A stretch of 64,000 bases of DNA. Source: Cohnella sp. OV330 (GTDB lineage: Bacteria; Bacillota; Bacilli; Paenibacillales; Paenibacillaceae). Position numbers and translations under genes: made by a program. Under the pieces are notes generated by a model, which ran no database searches, had not been told where the DNA came from, and saw only the letters and a program-made list of their open reading frames with translations. Shown piece by piece: positions 31,787 through 40,370 of the stretch (its first letter is position 1; each line of letters begins with the position of its first letter). The DNA is taken from assembly GCF_900112065.1 (NCBI RefSeq), contig NZ_FOKE01000011.1, positions 151,219-215,218 on the forward strand, written 5' to 3'.

Positions 31787-33301
31787 TTAAAGATCGGGAA
31801 GATTGCCTGATCGGGTTCCTACCCGGTATGGCGTCGTAATGCCTTCGTAATTCAACATCATGCTCATGCCCATCGAGGCATGCTTGAGATTGTGGCAATG
31901 CACCATCCAGAGGCCCGGATTATCAGCTTCAAGGTACAGCTCATAGGTCTCGCCCTTCTTCGTTAGGAGCGTATCCAGATGCACCGGGCTGCCGTGTAAG
32001 GCAACCCCGTTCTTGCTCAAGACGCGGAACACGTGCCCGTGAACGTGGAACGGATGATCGCCCCCGCCTACGTTGGAGACGGTTATTCTTACATGGTCCC
32101 CCTCCTTCACGATCATGGGAGGAATCTCGCCGAAGGCTTTGCCGTTAATCGATTTGACGAAAAGGTTCTGGCCCAGCACGAGTTCGAAATGCCGATCCGG
32201 TTGAACTTGCAGGATGGGATCGTTAGGCGACGGGGTGCCGTAATCGATGAACGAGAACGGCTGCCCGCCTTCCGAAAGCTGCGGCTCGCTACCGCTGCCG
32301 ATCGTAATCGGCAAGCTTTTGGCCGAAGGGCTGCCGACGACGACTTTGCCCATCGCCGGAACTTGAATGAGCAGATCGTAACGCTGGCCCGCTCCGATCG
32401 GGACAATCGTATGCTCCAGTTGCCCGGGTTCATGAAGATCGTGGCCGTCCATGGCGACGACCCGGAAAGGCGCCCCGTCGACATGGAATTCCATCGTTTC
32501 ATTGCCCGAATTGATCAGCCTCAGCCTGACGTTATCGCCCGGTCGACCCGGGACTGCCAACCCTTGCGTGCTTCCGTTCAACAGCATGGACGAACCCAGC
32601 TGCTGATAAAGGGCGGTCGTCTCCGAAGTCGGCGTATCGGATTCGGATCCTTCTTTGGGTTCGACGATCATCGCGCCCAGAAGACCCTTGCCGACTTGGA
32701 TCGAGCTCATCTGGTGAGAGTGGTACCAATAAGTTCCCGGCGTCGTCGCCATAAACGTGTAGGTAAACTGGCCCCCCGGCGGTACGGTATCCTGCGTCAC
32801 TCCCGCGATACCGTCCTGCGAACACGGGACTTCGATCCCGTGCCAATGGATTGTAACGCCGTCCTCGATGTCCTTGTTATGGAGCGTGACGACCACTCGG
32901 TCGCCCTCCTTCACACGAAGCTCCGGACCCGGGGAAGATCCGTTGAAGGTCCAGGCATCAACCGACTTGCCGTTATCCAGCTTCAATGTCGTCCGTGCCG
33001 CCGTCAGATCGAACTTCCGAACCGGAGCCGACGATTCCGGGGCCGTCAGCGAGACGCAAGATACCCCGCCTTCTACAAAAGAGGAATCTGCCATGCCCGC
33101 CATGTGCTCCATACCCGCCATATCGGTCATGCCGGCCGCCATCAGATGGTGAGCCATGTTCATCTCTACCGGCTTCTGAAGCCGCATTTGCCAGAAATAA
33201 GTGGTTAACGCCGCGCCGATCAGGAGCACCACCATCGCAGGAATAGCGATATAAACCAGGCGTTTTACGTTTTTTCGTCTAGTCAAGTTGAGTTCCTCCA
33301 T
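31787..33301 (-). CDS. multicopper oxidase
   Basis: The 504-residue protein has an N-terminal membrane anchor (LVYIAIPAMVVLLIGAAL), a Met/His-rich stretch (MTDMAGMEHMAGMADSS) that may bind copper, and three cupredoxin domains. All four copper-binding motifs are present: TIHWHGIEVP, YWYHSHQMS, HPFHVHGH and MVHCHNLKHASMGM. This is a laccase or cuproxidase type enzyme acting outside the cytoplasmic membrane. The start at 33301 follows GAGGAAACGCC and overlaps the end of the SDR gene, so the two are coupled within the TetR regulon. Confidence 0.9.
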   Translation of the reverse strand: MEELNLTRRKNVKRLVYIAIPAMVVLLIGAALTTYFWQMRLQKPVEMNMAHHLMAAGMTDMAGMEHMAGMADSSFVEGGVSCVSLTAPESSAPVRKFDLTAARTTLKLDNGKSVDAWTFNGSSPGPELRVKEGDRVVVTLHNKDIEDGVTIHWHGIEVPCSQDGIAGVTQDTVPPGGQFTYTFMATTPGTYWYHSHQMSSIQVGKGLLGAMIVEPKEGSESDTPTSETTALYQQLGSSMLLNGSTQGLAVPGRPGDNVRLRLINSGNETMEFHVDGAPFRVVAMDGHDLHEPGQLEHTIVPIGAGQRYDLLIQVPAMGKVVVGSPSAKSLPITIGSGSEPQLSEGGQPFSFIDYGTPSPNDPILQVQPDRHFELVLGQNLFVKSINGKAFGEIPPMIVKEGDHVRITVSNVGGGDHPFHVHGHVFRVLSKNGVALHGSPVHLDTLLTKKGETYELYLEADNPGLWMVHCHNLKHASMGMSMMLNYEGITTPYRVGTRSGNLPDL

Positions 33302-34166
33302 GGCGTTTCCTCATCATGTGCTTTATCGTTGACGCGATGCTCTCTGGATAAGGCGTGGGCGACGGGGCGCAAAAATCAGTGCCATCCCTCCCGCTATCTT
33401 CGCCGAGTCGCTCTAAGCGATTCAGCATCTTCTTCGCCCTCGGCTCATACCATTGCAGCAAGCGCAGCTGCCACCCGCCGATCGGCTCGAACCGCGGGGT
33501 CGCTTGAACTACCGAGCCTGCCAGGTCAAGGAGCTCCGCTTGCGAGATCGGACCATTTCCGCGAAGATTCCAAACCCCTCCGTATGCGGATTCCGTCGAA
33601 GCCAGCTCCAGCGCATATCTGGCAGCATCCTCAATATATAAATAGTCTCTTGCTACGGAAGGATCGATGAGCCGCTTGACGGTCTTCCCTTGAATGACTT
33701 TGCGAAGCGCGTAATGCGTAATCGTGTTGGATACGCCCTCGCCGTACAACTCCGGACTATTGATTCGCATAGAAGATTTAACAGGTGGGTTTGCAGGGTC
33801 CGATATGCTCTCGTCGGCAGGGAGATAAACACCTTCGAGCATCACCGTTCTGGCACCAGTCGCTGCAGACACGCTCCCCACCGCTTCGAGCATCCGCCGC
33901 ACCTTCTCCGGCTCATCATCATAGGTTAAGTAGGCTCCGCAGAAAATCACGTCGACGCCTTCCGCTGCCGCAAGAAGCTCGCTTCGGTTCCGGGCATTTC
34001 CGCGTACTGTCCGCAAAAGCGATGTGGAGGCGTATGTCTCCTCCAACCCTTCCAGCTTGCGCAGCGAGCCGGAATAGGCAACGACTTCGACGTTCGCCCC
34101 GATTAAGCGCTTGGTCAATGCCCTTCCCCAGCCGCTGCCTGCTCTCACTACCATTGCTTTGATCAT
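33279..34166 (-). CDS. NAD-dependent epimerase/dehydratase-like (extended SDR)
   Basis: The 295-residue protein begins MIKAMVVRAGSGWGRALTKR, a Rossmann motif in which one of the usual glycines is altered (RAGSGWG instead of GATGxxG), and keeps an SDR-like layout with RTVMLEGVYLP and ARDYLYIEDAARYALEL. The ATG at 34166 follows AAAGGAGCGATCCA. It has its own operator (34180-34197) overlapping the end of the DHA2 transporter gene, then overlaps the multicopper oxidase by 23 bp. It is distantly paralogous to 30744-31706. Confidence 0.7.
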   Translation of the reverse strand: MIKAMVVRAGSGWGRALTKRLIGANVEVVAYSGSLRKLEGLEETYASTSLLRTVRGNARNRSELLAAAEGVDVIFCGAYLTYDDEPEKVRRMLEAVGSVSAATGARTVMLEGVYLPADESISDPANPPVKSSMRINSPELYGEGVSNTITHYALRKVIQGKTVKRLIDPSVARDYLYIEDAARYALELASTESAYGGVWNLRGNGPISQAELLDLAGSVVQATPRFEPIGGWQLRLLQWYEPRAKKMLNRLERLGEDSGRDGTDFCAPSPTPYPESIASTIKHMMRKRHGGTQLD

Positions 34167-34179
34167 TGGATCGCTCCTT

Positions 34180-34197
34180 TGTGATTGATTAGTCACT
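34180..34197. promoter_or_regulatory. TetR-regulon operator, site 2
   Basis: TGTGATTG-AT-TAGTCACT spans the stop region of the DHA2 gene and the promoter of the next gene. Confidence 0.5.
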
Positions 34198-35631
34198 TAC
34201 TTTGGAAGATGACGATGATCGTCCAATCGCGAGCACGACAATCGCTCCGATGACAGCGAACGCGGCGGCTCCAAGGAACACCCAGGAGAATCCCCCGGTC
34301 ATCGCTTGCGCTTCGGCAGCGCCGCGACCCAGCAGGCGATCGATTCGAGACGACGCCGCCGTGGTCAACACCGCGAGTCCGATGGCGCCGCCGATCTGTT
34401 GGCTCGTATTGACCAAGCCGCTGGCAAGCCCCGCTTCTCCTTCGGCCACGCCATTCACGGCCAATTCCGTACCGGAGACAAAGGCGCCGCCCAATCCGAT
34501 TCCGATCAAGATGGAAGGCCCTAGCAGATTGGCTGCGAATGTAGCGTCGCTTGGCGAGAAAGACAGCCAGATGAGCCCTGCGGCCAGAAGGGTGAGCGAT
34601 GCGGCCAACGTCTTGCGCGTACCGATCGCCTTGACCGCTGCGGGAACGACCCCGGCGATGGCGACCAGCGCGCCAGCCAATGGCAGCTGGGTGAGTCCTG
34701 CCTTTAACGCGTCATAATGAAGGACTTGCTGCATGTAGACCGAGAGCGCGAAGAACAGTCCCGTCGTCGCTCCTCCGATGAGGAACATGGCCAGATTTCC
34801 CCCCGTAACCGACTTGTTGCGGAAGATACCTAGCGGCATAAGCGGATTCGAAGCGCGCTTCTCGAGGAAAATGAACGATCCGAGCAGCACAACCGCCAAG
34901 CCAGCGAGTACCAGCGTCTGCGGAGCCGTCCAGCCGACCTGCTCCGCACCGGAGAGTGCGGCGACGAGCGCTACGATGCCGGCCGTCACCGAAGCCGAGC
35001 CCGGCACATCCAGACTTACGCGTTCGCCGAGCGAGTCCTTGACGATGAGGAAGGGAACCGCCGCCAGAACCAGAGCGGCTACAGGGACATTTACGTAGAA
35101 CACCGAGGACCAGCCGAGCGAAGCCGTCAGCAGCCCTCCCAGCAGAACGCCCGCAGCGCTGCCGACGCCGGCAACCGCGCCCCAGATGCCGAGCGCCTTG
35201 GCCCGATCCTGCGGATCCGGGAACAGCTTGGTGACCAGAGCAAGCGCGGCCGGGGCGAGGAGAGCGGCCGATGCGCCTTGAATCGCTCTGGCCGCGAGCA
35301 GCCAAGCTCCCGAGGTTGCCAGTCCGGCCGCGGCCGATGCTAGCGCGAATCCGGCGACTCCAATCATAAACAACTTTCGATGACCGAATCTGTCTGACAA
35401 CCTTCCGCCCAGAAGCAGCAAACCTCCGAAAGGAAGCACATAAGCCGTAATGACCCAACTTAGCGTATTCGTGCTTAGGTGGAGCTCCGAGCCAAGCGAG
35501 GGAAGCGCGATGTTCACGATCGATGCATCCAGCACCACTAAAAATTGCGCGAGCGCCAACGCAATCAGCGCCCACCACCGATACGGTATCGTGCGAGAAT
35601 TTGCAATTGCCGGTTGTACCATGGAATTCAT
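34189..35631 (-). CDS. MFS drug transporter, DHA2 (EmrB/QacA) type
   Basis: The 480-residue protein has about 14 membrane helices with DHA2 signatures: ALAQFLVVLDASIVNIALPS in helix 1, GGRLSDRFGHRKLFM in the loop 2-3, and GIWGAVAGVGSAAGVLLGG as motif C of antiporters. It would export cationic or lipophilic compounds in exchange for protons. The ATG at 35631 follows AGGAGGGGATTGGA. Two operators (35649-35666, 35697-35714) lie between it and the TetR regulator, which reads in the same direction and ends at 35740. Confidence 0.85.
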   Translation of the reverse strand: MNSMVQPAIANSRTIPYRWWALIALALAQFLVVLDASIVNIALPSLGSELHLSTNTLSWVITAYVLPFGGLLLLGGRLSDRFGHRKLFMIGVAGFALASAAAGLATSGAWLLAARAIQGASAALLAPAALALVTKLFPDPQDRAKALGIWGAVAGVGSAAGVLLGGLLTASLGWSSVFYVNVPVAALVLAAVPFLIVKDSLGERVSLDVPGSASVTAGIVALVAALSGAEQVGWTAPQTLVLAGLAVVLLGSFIFLEKRASNPLMPLGIFRNKSVTGGNLAMFLIGGATTGLFFALSVYMQQVLHYDALKAGLTQLPLAGALVAIAGVVPAAVKAIGTRKTLAASLTLLAAGLIWLSFSPSDATFAANLLGPSILIGIGLGGAFVSGTELAVNGVAEGEAGLASGLVNTSQQIGGAIGLAVLTTAASSRIDRLLGRGAAEAQAMTGGFSWVFLGAAAFAVIGAIVVLAIGRSSSSSKVSD

Positions 35632-35648
35632 TCCAATCCCCTCCTGTA

Positions 35649-35714
35649 AGTGATTGATCAATTACTAACTTTGTGGTTTCACTATAACAAACGGTGAGTG
35701 ATTGGTCAATCACT
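35649..35714. promoter_or_regulatory. TetR-regulon operators, sites 3 and 4
   Basis: AGTGATTG-AT-CAATTACT (35649-35666) and the perfect inverted repeat AGTGATTG-GT-CAATCACT (35697-35714), 48 bp apart, lie in the transporter promoter. Confidence 0.75.
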
Positions 35715-35739
35715 AATTTTGAATGAAAGGATCTACGCC

Positions 35740-36261
35740 TCATCCCTTCATTAATTCGGGCATATTTAGCGCAACTGCGACGTTACAAAGCACGCCTCGC
35801 GCAAGAAACAGCATCGTCCGCTCTTCGGCCTTCTCGATACCGGCTTCTTGGAATGCGGCCAGCACCATTTCGCGGACTTCCTTAAAGCCGTTCCTCATCG
35901 ACTGCTGGATCGCTTCCTCTTGAATTGTCTGCGCCTGCATTTGCAATAACATCTCGTTATGGTGCGTAGACTGAATGTTCTCATATTCTTGAATGAGCGT
36001 GGCCTCCAACAATTCCGGCGACGTCTTCTCTACCACCTGACGGAAAGATTGGATTACTCTGGACCATGAAGCTTCCACCGCGCTGAGCAACAGAAGTTCT
36101 TTCGTCGAGAAAAACTTGAAAACGTAGGGCTGTGAAATGTTCGCCCGCTGTGCTACCTGTGCCGTCGTAGCCCGATAATAGCCGACTTCGGCGAATACCT
36201 CTATCGCCGCGGAAATAATCTCCGCTTTGCGATTAACTGAAGTGAAATCGGATTTAGCCAA
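35740..36261 (-). CDS. TetR family transcriptional regulator of a five-operator regulon
   Basis: The 173-residue protein has a TetR HTH (residues ~12-55, AIEVFAEVGYYRATTAQVAQ then RANISQPYVFKFFSTKELLL) and a helical effector domain. No ATG fits; the TTG at 36261 follows TGGAGGGTCCAGCG and is the likely start. Operator site 5 lies just upstream, and matching sites precede the DHA2 pump and both SDR genes, so it most likely represses the whole 30.7-36.3 kb block and itself. Confidence 0.8.
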   Translation of the reverse strand: MAKSDFTSVNRKAEIISAAIEVFAEVGYYRATTAQVAQRANISQPYVFKFFSTKELLLLSAVEASWSRVIQSFRQVVEKTSPELLEATLIQEYENIQSTHHNEMLLQMQAQTIQEEAIQQSMRNGFKEVREMVLAAFQEAGIEKAEERTMLFLARGVLCNVAVALNMPELMKG

Positions 36262-36281
36262 CGCTGGACCCTCCAGAAGAT

Positions 36282-36299
36282 AGTGATTGATCAATAACG
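36282..36299. promoter_or_regulatory. TetR-regulon operator, site 5
   Basis: AGTGATTG-AT-CAATAACG, 20 bp upstream of the tetR start. Bases 36300-36558 contain no recognisable gene; a 69-codon frame (36328-36534) has no ribosome site. Confidence 0.55.
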
Positions 36300-36558
36300 A
36301 ATTCAGTATACCGCTACCGTCAGCTGAATGCAACAAAAGGCGGGCTGCGCTCGGCTCTGCGCAGCGACGTCCGTCTCCAGCCAACGATCGGATAACCGCG
36401 CAGATTCAAGCAGCTGCCTTGACTGCCTCGTCTTCACCAGCTATATCCAATGGTGCGAACAACTATTAAATGCGATTGAACCAAAAGTATTGCAAATTAT
36501 CGAACACAAAACTGAAACACCTTCAAAGAAATAACGAGTCAAGGTGTAGAACGAATTC

Positions 36559-36583
36559 AAGGGCACCCTGACCGGGTGCCCTT
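36559..36583. terminator. terminator hairpin
   Basis: AAGGGCACCC-TGACC-GGGTGCCCTT, a perfect 10-bp stem after a broken tetR end. Confidence 0.65.
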
Positions 36584-36591
36584 TCTATGTC

Positions 36592-36712
36592 TTACTTGCT
36601 ATGCGACTCGATCAGCGTCATCGCGGCTTGCACGATGTCAGCCCGCGGAGCGTCGGGACCGATCGGCCGCCGCGATCAAGCTGCATCCTTCCATCAGCAC
36701 GAAGAGCTGTTG
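36592..36712 (-). pseudogene. TetR C-terminal remnant
   Basis: Minus-strand translation gives LQQLFVLMEGCSLIAAAD and, after one frame change, DIVQAAMTLIESHSK-stop, typical of the last helix pair of TetR regulators (L-F-V-L-M-E-G). The rest of the gene is absent, and it is joined directly to the end of the SDR gene at 36694. This suggests a deletion that removed a regulator formerly downstream of that gene. Confidence 0.5.
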
Positions 36713-37605
36713 AAGTAGTATCCGTTTTCGAGGTCCGGGATCAAGGCGGGGTGCTCGGGCCGCCACCCCAAGCGATCCTGGGTCAGTTTACTCGACATAG
36801 GGTTGTCGGACGATGTGAAGGCCCCGAGAAAGCCGAAGTGGGCTTCTGCTTCTTCACGGGTAATGCTGACCGTTGGCAGGTTAAGACGGTGACCGATGAC
36901 GTATGCGATGTCAATGAATGGAATACCTTCTTCGCCGACCCCGTGCAGCCGTGAGCCAGCCGGTGCGGATTCAAGGGCGAGACGGTATAGGCGCGCTGCA
37001 TCAAGGCGATGAACTGCCGGCCAACGGTTGGATCCGTCGCCGATATAAGCGGAGAAGCCTTTGTCGCGAGCGATGTCGATCAACATCGGGATAAAGCCAT
37101 GATCGCCTTGGCCGTGCACGGATGGCGCGAGACGGACGACCGAGGATCGCACTCCACGCTCTGCGAGCGCAATCACCGCGTTTTCCGCTGCACCCCGGGG
37201 CACTGCAGAGTCGACCGCGATCTCTTCCGTTCCGAGCTGCCCTAACGGGGTCGACCATGCGACTAATAATGTTCCGGAAGTGAATACAAACGGCTTGCCG
37301 GTGCCCTCAAGCGCTGCTCCTAATGTCTCAACGGCGCGGAGGTCGGCTGCAACTGCGCCTGCGAAATCCGAAAAGTCGGTCTTGAAGCCCAGATGAATGA
37401 CTCCATCCATTTCGGAAGCGCCTTTATATAAACTGTCGAGGTCTTCGAGTGCACCACGGTGCACCTCTGCCCCGACAGTCGCTAGCGCCGTTGCAGCCTT
37501 ATCCGAGCGGGCAAGTCCAACGACCTGATGCCCGGCACCTATGAGTTCACGGACAACGGCGGAACCGATGAAGCCCGTAGCTCCTGTAACAAAAACACGC
37601 ATCAT
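36694..37605 (-). CDS. NAD-dependent epimerase/dehydratase-like (extended SDR)
   Basis: The 303-residue protein begins with an intact Rossmann motif (MRVFVTGATGFIGSAVVREL) and has FVFTSGTLLVAWSTPLGQ in the active-site strand, followed by SVVRLAPSVHGQGDHGFIPM. It resembles the subgroup of SDR proteins often annotated as aldehyde or NAD(P)H-flavin-like reductases; the reaction is unknown. The last residues (NGYYFNSSSC) run into the TetR remnant and are probably not the native C-terminus. It is convergent with nothing and lies 160 bp beyond an AraC regulator reading the same way. Confidence 0.75.
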   Translation of the reverse strand: MMRVFVTGATGFIGSAVVRELIGAGHQVVGLARSDKAATALATVGAEVHRGALEDLDSLYKGASEMDGVIHLGFKTDFSDFAGAVAADLRAVETLGAALEGTGKPFVFTSGTLLVAWSTPLGQLGTEEIAVDSAVPRGAAENAVIALAERGVRSSVVRLAPSVHGQGDHGFIPMLIDIARDKGFSAYIGDGSNRWPAVHRLDAARLYRLALESAPAGSRLHGVGEEGIPFIDIAYVIGHRLNLPTVSITREEAEAHFGFLGAFTSSDNPMSSKLTQDRLGWRPEHPALIPDLENGYYFNSSSC

Positions 37606-37768
37606 GCAGTCCTCCTAGAATGGTTGATCTACTTGAACGCCAGCGGTGCGCAATAAAACCATCCGCACTGCCGGCCTCAAGGCTAAACTCATTCTAGTCT
37701 GCTTCTCGCCCTGATATTTGCCTGTTCCTCGTCCCTATTTGCCTGATACTCCGAATCGTACCGTGCAG

Positions 37769-38761
37769 CTAGGGGCTGTTTCCGTTGCCCTTATCATTAG
37801 AAGATGGGTTCAGTATTTGTTGCCGCAAGCCTGAGACATCTCTACTTGGCGGACTTCCAAAAAAGCGACTGTAATCGCGGCTAAATTGAGAAGCGCTTAC
37901 ATATCCCACTAGCCGGCAGGCGGTGGTCGCATCCATGGATTTGGAAACCATCAAACGCCTCGCTTCATGAAGGCGTAGCGCTTTCTGATATTGCAGCGGA
38001 CTCATTGAAGTGACTGCCTTAAAACGCTCGTGAAAGGAGGACTCGCTCATAAATGCCATCTCAGCCAATTCTGCAATCTTCATCTGTTCGGTGAAGTGAT
38101 TGCGCAGCCAAGCAATAGTCCCCGCAACCCGCTGCATATCCGAATCCACAAAACAAATCTCTGCGACGTGAACGCCGATGGGGCTGCGCAAAACGCGTAT
38201 CAAAATCTCATCCATCACTAGCGGAGCAAGCAATTCAGCCTCGCTAGGGTTGGATAGATAGTCCAATAGCTTTGTCACAGCCTGTAGCATGCCCAAGTCG
38301 GCGCCGATGACGTAACCCGCGCTCCAATTGCGACCGGCAGGCAGTCCCTGAGGATACACGATACGTACCAATTCAGCAACTCTGTGAGGGTCGATGCTCA
38401 GCTTAACGCTTAAGAATGGTTCAGATGGGCTGGCCTGCGTGGTTTTCACAGCGATGGGTAGGGCTATAGGGAACATGAGCATATGCGATCGGCCGAACTG
38501 ATAGACATCCTGCCCCACCGTGACGGTCTTTCTCCCCTGTGCAACGACTAGTAGAGAGGGAGAGTCGAAAGTTTTAACATCGTCAACGTTGACTCGCGAG
38601 TAGCGATTGAGGTGCAGCCCGGGGATGCGCTGGCCGAAGGTACCATCGTGCGGCGTATAGGTGTCGATCAGGCGTGCCAAGCGGGTCGTTTCTACATTAA
38701 GGGATCGCTCCTCTGCGTTGCCTGACGCCGTTGGATACGAAGTTTTATCCTGCATCATCAT
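37769..38761 (-). CDS. AraC family transcriptional regulator
   Basis: The protein (330 residues from ATG 38761) has the AraC_N cupin-like region starting VETTRLARLIDTYTPHDGTF and a C-terminal double HTH (KIAELAEMAFMSESSFHERF, then TACRLVGYVSASQFSRDYSR). It belongs to the group with an N-terminal domain usually controlling redox enzymes. The start is uncertain: ATG 38809 and TTG 38830 are in frame and overlap the CPBP gene end. It reads towards the SDR gene at 36694-37605 and probably activates it. Confidence 0.75.
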   Translation of the reverse strand: MMMQDKTSYPTASGNAEERSLNVETTRLARLIDTYTPHDGTFGQRIPGLHLNRYSRVNVDDVKTFDSPSLLVVAQGRKTVTVGQDVYQFGRSHMLMFPIALPIAVKTTQASPSEPFLSVKLSIDPHRVAELVRIVYPQGLPAGRNWSAGYVIGADLGMLQAVTKLLDYLSNPSEAELLAPLVMDEILIRVLRSPIGVHVAEICFVDSDMQRVAGTIAWLRNHFTEQMKIAELAEMAFMSESSFHERFKAVTSMSPLQYQKALRLHEARRLMVSKSMDATTACRLVGYVSASQFSRDYSRFFGSPPSRDVSGLRQQILNPSSNDKGNGNSP

Positions 38762-38789
38762 CTTTTTGACACAGCCCCCTTTTCTGAGG

Positions 38790-39635
38790 TTAAATCGAAA
38801 GGCGTCCATTCCGATTCCGTGCAGCTCCAATGAGCATAGGAACGGAAATCAGAAGACTGATCGAAACCGGAACAATGGAGCCTTCGAGTCCAAAATGGCC
38901 CCCCGTTAGAAGCGCGGCACCCTTCATCTTCACCGTAAACAGACCGGCGGCAGCATGTCCCGAAACCAAAATGCCAAGCAAGCTTTCCAGTGCATTCCAA
39001 GCGAAATGCAGTCCTATGGTGAACCACAAGTTCCGTCTCCACATATAAGCGGCTCCGAGCAGAACGCCCGCTTCCACAGCGATGGCGAACCCGCTCCATA
39101 ACGTTGCTCCCGGGTTTCCGAGATGGGCAACCCCGAAGAACAGAGAGGTCACGGCAAGCGCGAGCCAGTCTCCCCCCCATTTATACAGCGCTTGAAATAG
39201 AAGCCCGCGAAAGATAAGCTCCTCGACAATGGCTCCTCCCAAAGCGGTTCCAATGGAAGTGATCAGGGCAGCACTCATATCTGCATGGCCTGCCCATTGG
39301 AGGGAGTAACCCCCCAACGCCACGATAATAAAGGTAGACACCAGGATAAAAATTGTCCCAATGAGCACGCCCATGACCGTTTCAATGCCTGCGCGCCGTT
39401 TGGCCAGCTCTGGAGCGGACCGCCGGGCCAAGTATCTCATCGTCAGCTTATAGATCAGGACGACAACGAGCCCATCGATTAGCGTCCATATCAGGGAAAC
39501 CATTCCTCCTGCTCGCTCTGCTAGCGGCCGGAATACCGCATCCGCGAGAACGATGCCTAGAGCCCCTACAATCAACCAGACGATTGGAAAACGCCAAAAT
39601 GAATGCCAAACCCTTATTGCCCCGCTATTCTTCAT
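38790..39635 (-). CDS. CPBP family intramembrane metalloprotease
   Basis: The ~281-residue protein has about seven membrane helices and the CPBP (Abi/CAAX-processing) motifs: IVEELIFRGLLFQ (EExxxR), FFGVAHLGN (FxxxH) and IGLHFAWNAL (HxxxN), giving the glutamyl/His metal site inside the membrane. Such proteases process prenylated or other membrane substrates and often give bacteriocin self-immunity. ATG 39635 has GGAGGAG 12 bases upstream; ATG 39656 is an alternative. It is the last gene of the histidine kinase/response regulator operon. Confidence 0.8.
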   Translation of the reverse strand: MKNSGAIRVWHSFWRFPIVWLIVGALGIVLADAVFRPLAERAGGMVSLIWTLIDGLVVVLIYKLTMRYLARRSAPELAKRRAGIETVMGVLIGTIFILVSTFIIVALGGYSLQWAGHADMSAALITSIGTALGGAIVEELIFRGLLFQALYKWGGDWLALAVTSLFFGVAHLGNPGATLWSGFAIAVEAGVLLGAAYMWRRNLWFTIGLHFAWNALESLLGILVSGHAAAGLFTVKMKGAALLTGGHFGLEGSIVPVSISLLISVPMLIGAARNRNGRLSI

Positions 39636-39722
39636 GCCTTGCATCAGCTCCTCCATGACTTGGTGCTTTGAGTATAAGCCGAGAAAGTCATAAAGAAGCA
39701 GTGCGGTTTGGTCATGATTCTC

Positions 39723-40370
39723 CTATGAATGGTCCATGATTCCGGAATCGCGGGCTTTACGGGCGGCCTCCCGCCTTCCTTTCACGTTCAGCTTCGAATA
39801 AATGGCGGAGATATAATTTTTGACCGTTCCTTCGCTCAGATACAGCGCCTCGGCAATGTCTTGATTCCGCATGCCGGAAGCCAGCTTATGCAGCACCTCG
39901 ATTTCACGCGCACTGAGCCCGTATTCATTGCTCTTCGCGGCGGGGGCATTGTTCATGCTTTTGATCATCTTACTCGCCATCTCCTGCGAGATTAACGTCC
40001 CTCCCGCGTGAACGACCCGTATGCCTGCGGCCAGATCCCGGGGATGAATGGCTTTGAGCAGATAACCTTCCGCTCCATGGCTTAACGCGGCTAACACGTA
40101 CTCTACTTCCTTATAGGAAGTTAGCATGATGATTTTGATTAAGGGCATTCGCTCTTTAATCACGGTCGTTGCGGCAACGCCATCCATGACGGGCATGTTA
40201 ATATCCATCAGCACGATATCCGGCATCCATCGTTCGCAGCCCCTGATTGCTTCTTCCCCATTTTTGGCAAGCCCTACAATCTCCAAATCTTCTTCCATGG
40301 ACAGCACGATATGCAAGCTCTCCAAAATCAATTCCTGATCGTCGACAAGCAGCACTTTAATTTTCGCCAT
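39723..40370 (-). CDS. NarL/FixJ-type response regulator
   Basis: The 215-residue protein has a receiver domain (residues 1-120: acidic pocket at LLVDDQEL, phosphoacceptor Asp in DIVLMDINMPVMDG, switch Lys near GYLLKAIHPRDL) and a LuxR-type HTH (LSAREIEVLHKLASGMRNQD then EGTVKNYISAIYSKLNVKGR). Its start overlaps the kinase gene by 14 bp with AAAGGAGTGATGCTGC as ribosome site. It is the cognate partner of the kinase upstream and probably controls this operon, including the CPBP protease. Confidence 0.9.
   Translation of the reverse strand: MAKIKVLLVDDQELILESLHIVLSMEEDLEIVGLAKNGEEAIRGCERWMPDIVLMDINMPVMDGVAATTVIKERMPLIKIIMLTSYKEVEYVLAALSHGAEGYLLKAIHPRDLAAGIRVVHAGGTLISQEMASKMIKSMNNAPAAKSNEYGLSAREIEVLHKLASGMRNQDIAEALYLSEGTVKNYISAIYSKLNVKGRREAARKARDSGIMDHS

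Noticed and set aside
32033..33208. 391-codon plus-strand frame over the multicopper oxidase
   Set aside because: Antisense shadow; the oxidase has all four copper motifs.
34712..35743. 343-codon minus-strand frame inside the DHA2 transporter
   Set aside because: A shifted-frame shadow of the transporter; it crosses the operator region and has Arg/Gly-rich nonsense composition.
36328..36534. 68-codon plus-strand frame after the TetR operator
   Set aside because: No ribosome site, no recognisable domain and a random-looking composition; a transposase remnant was considered but no motif was found.
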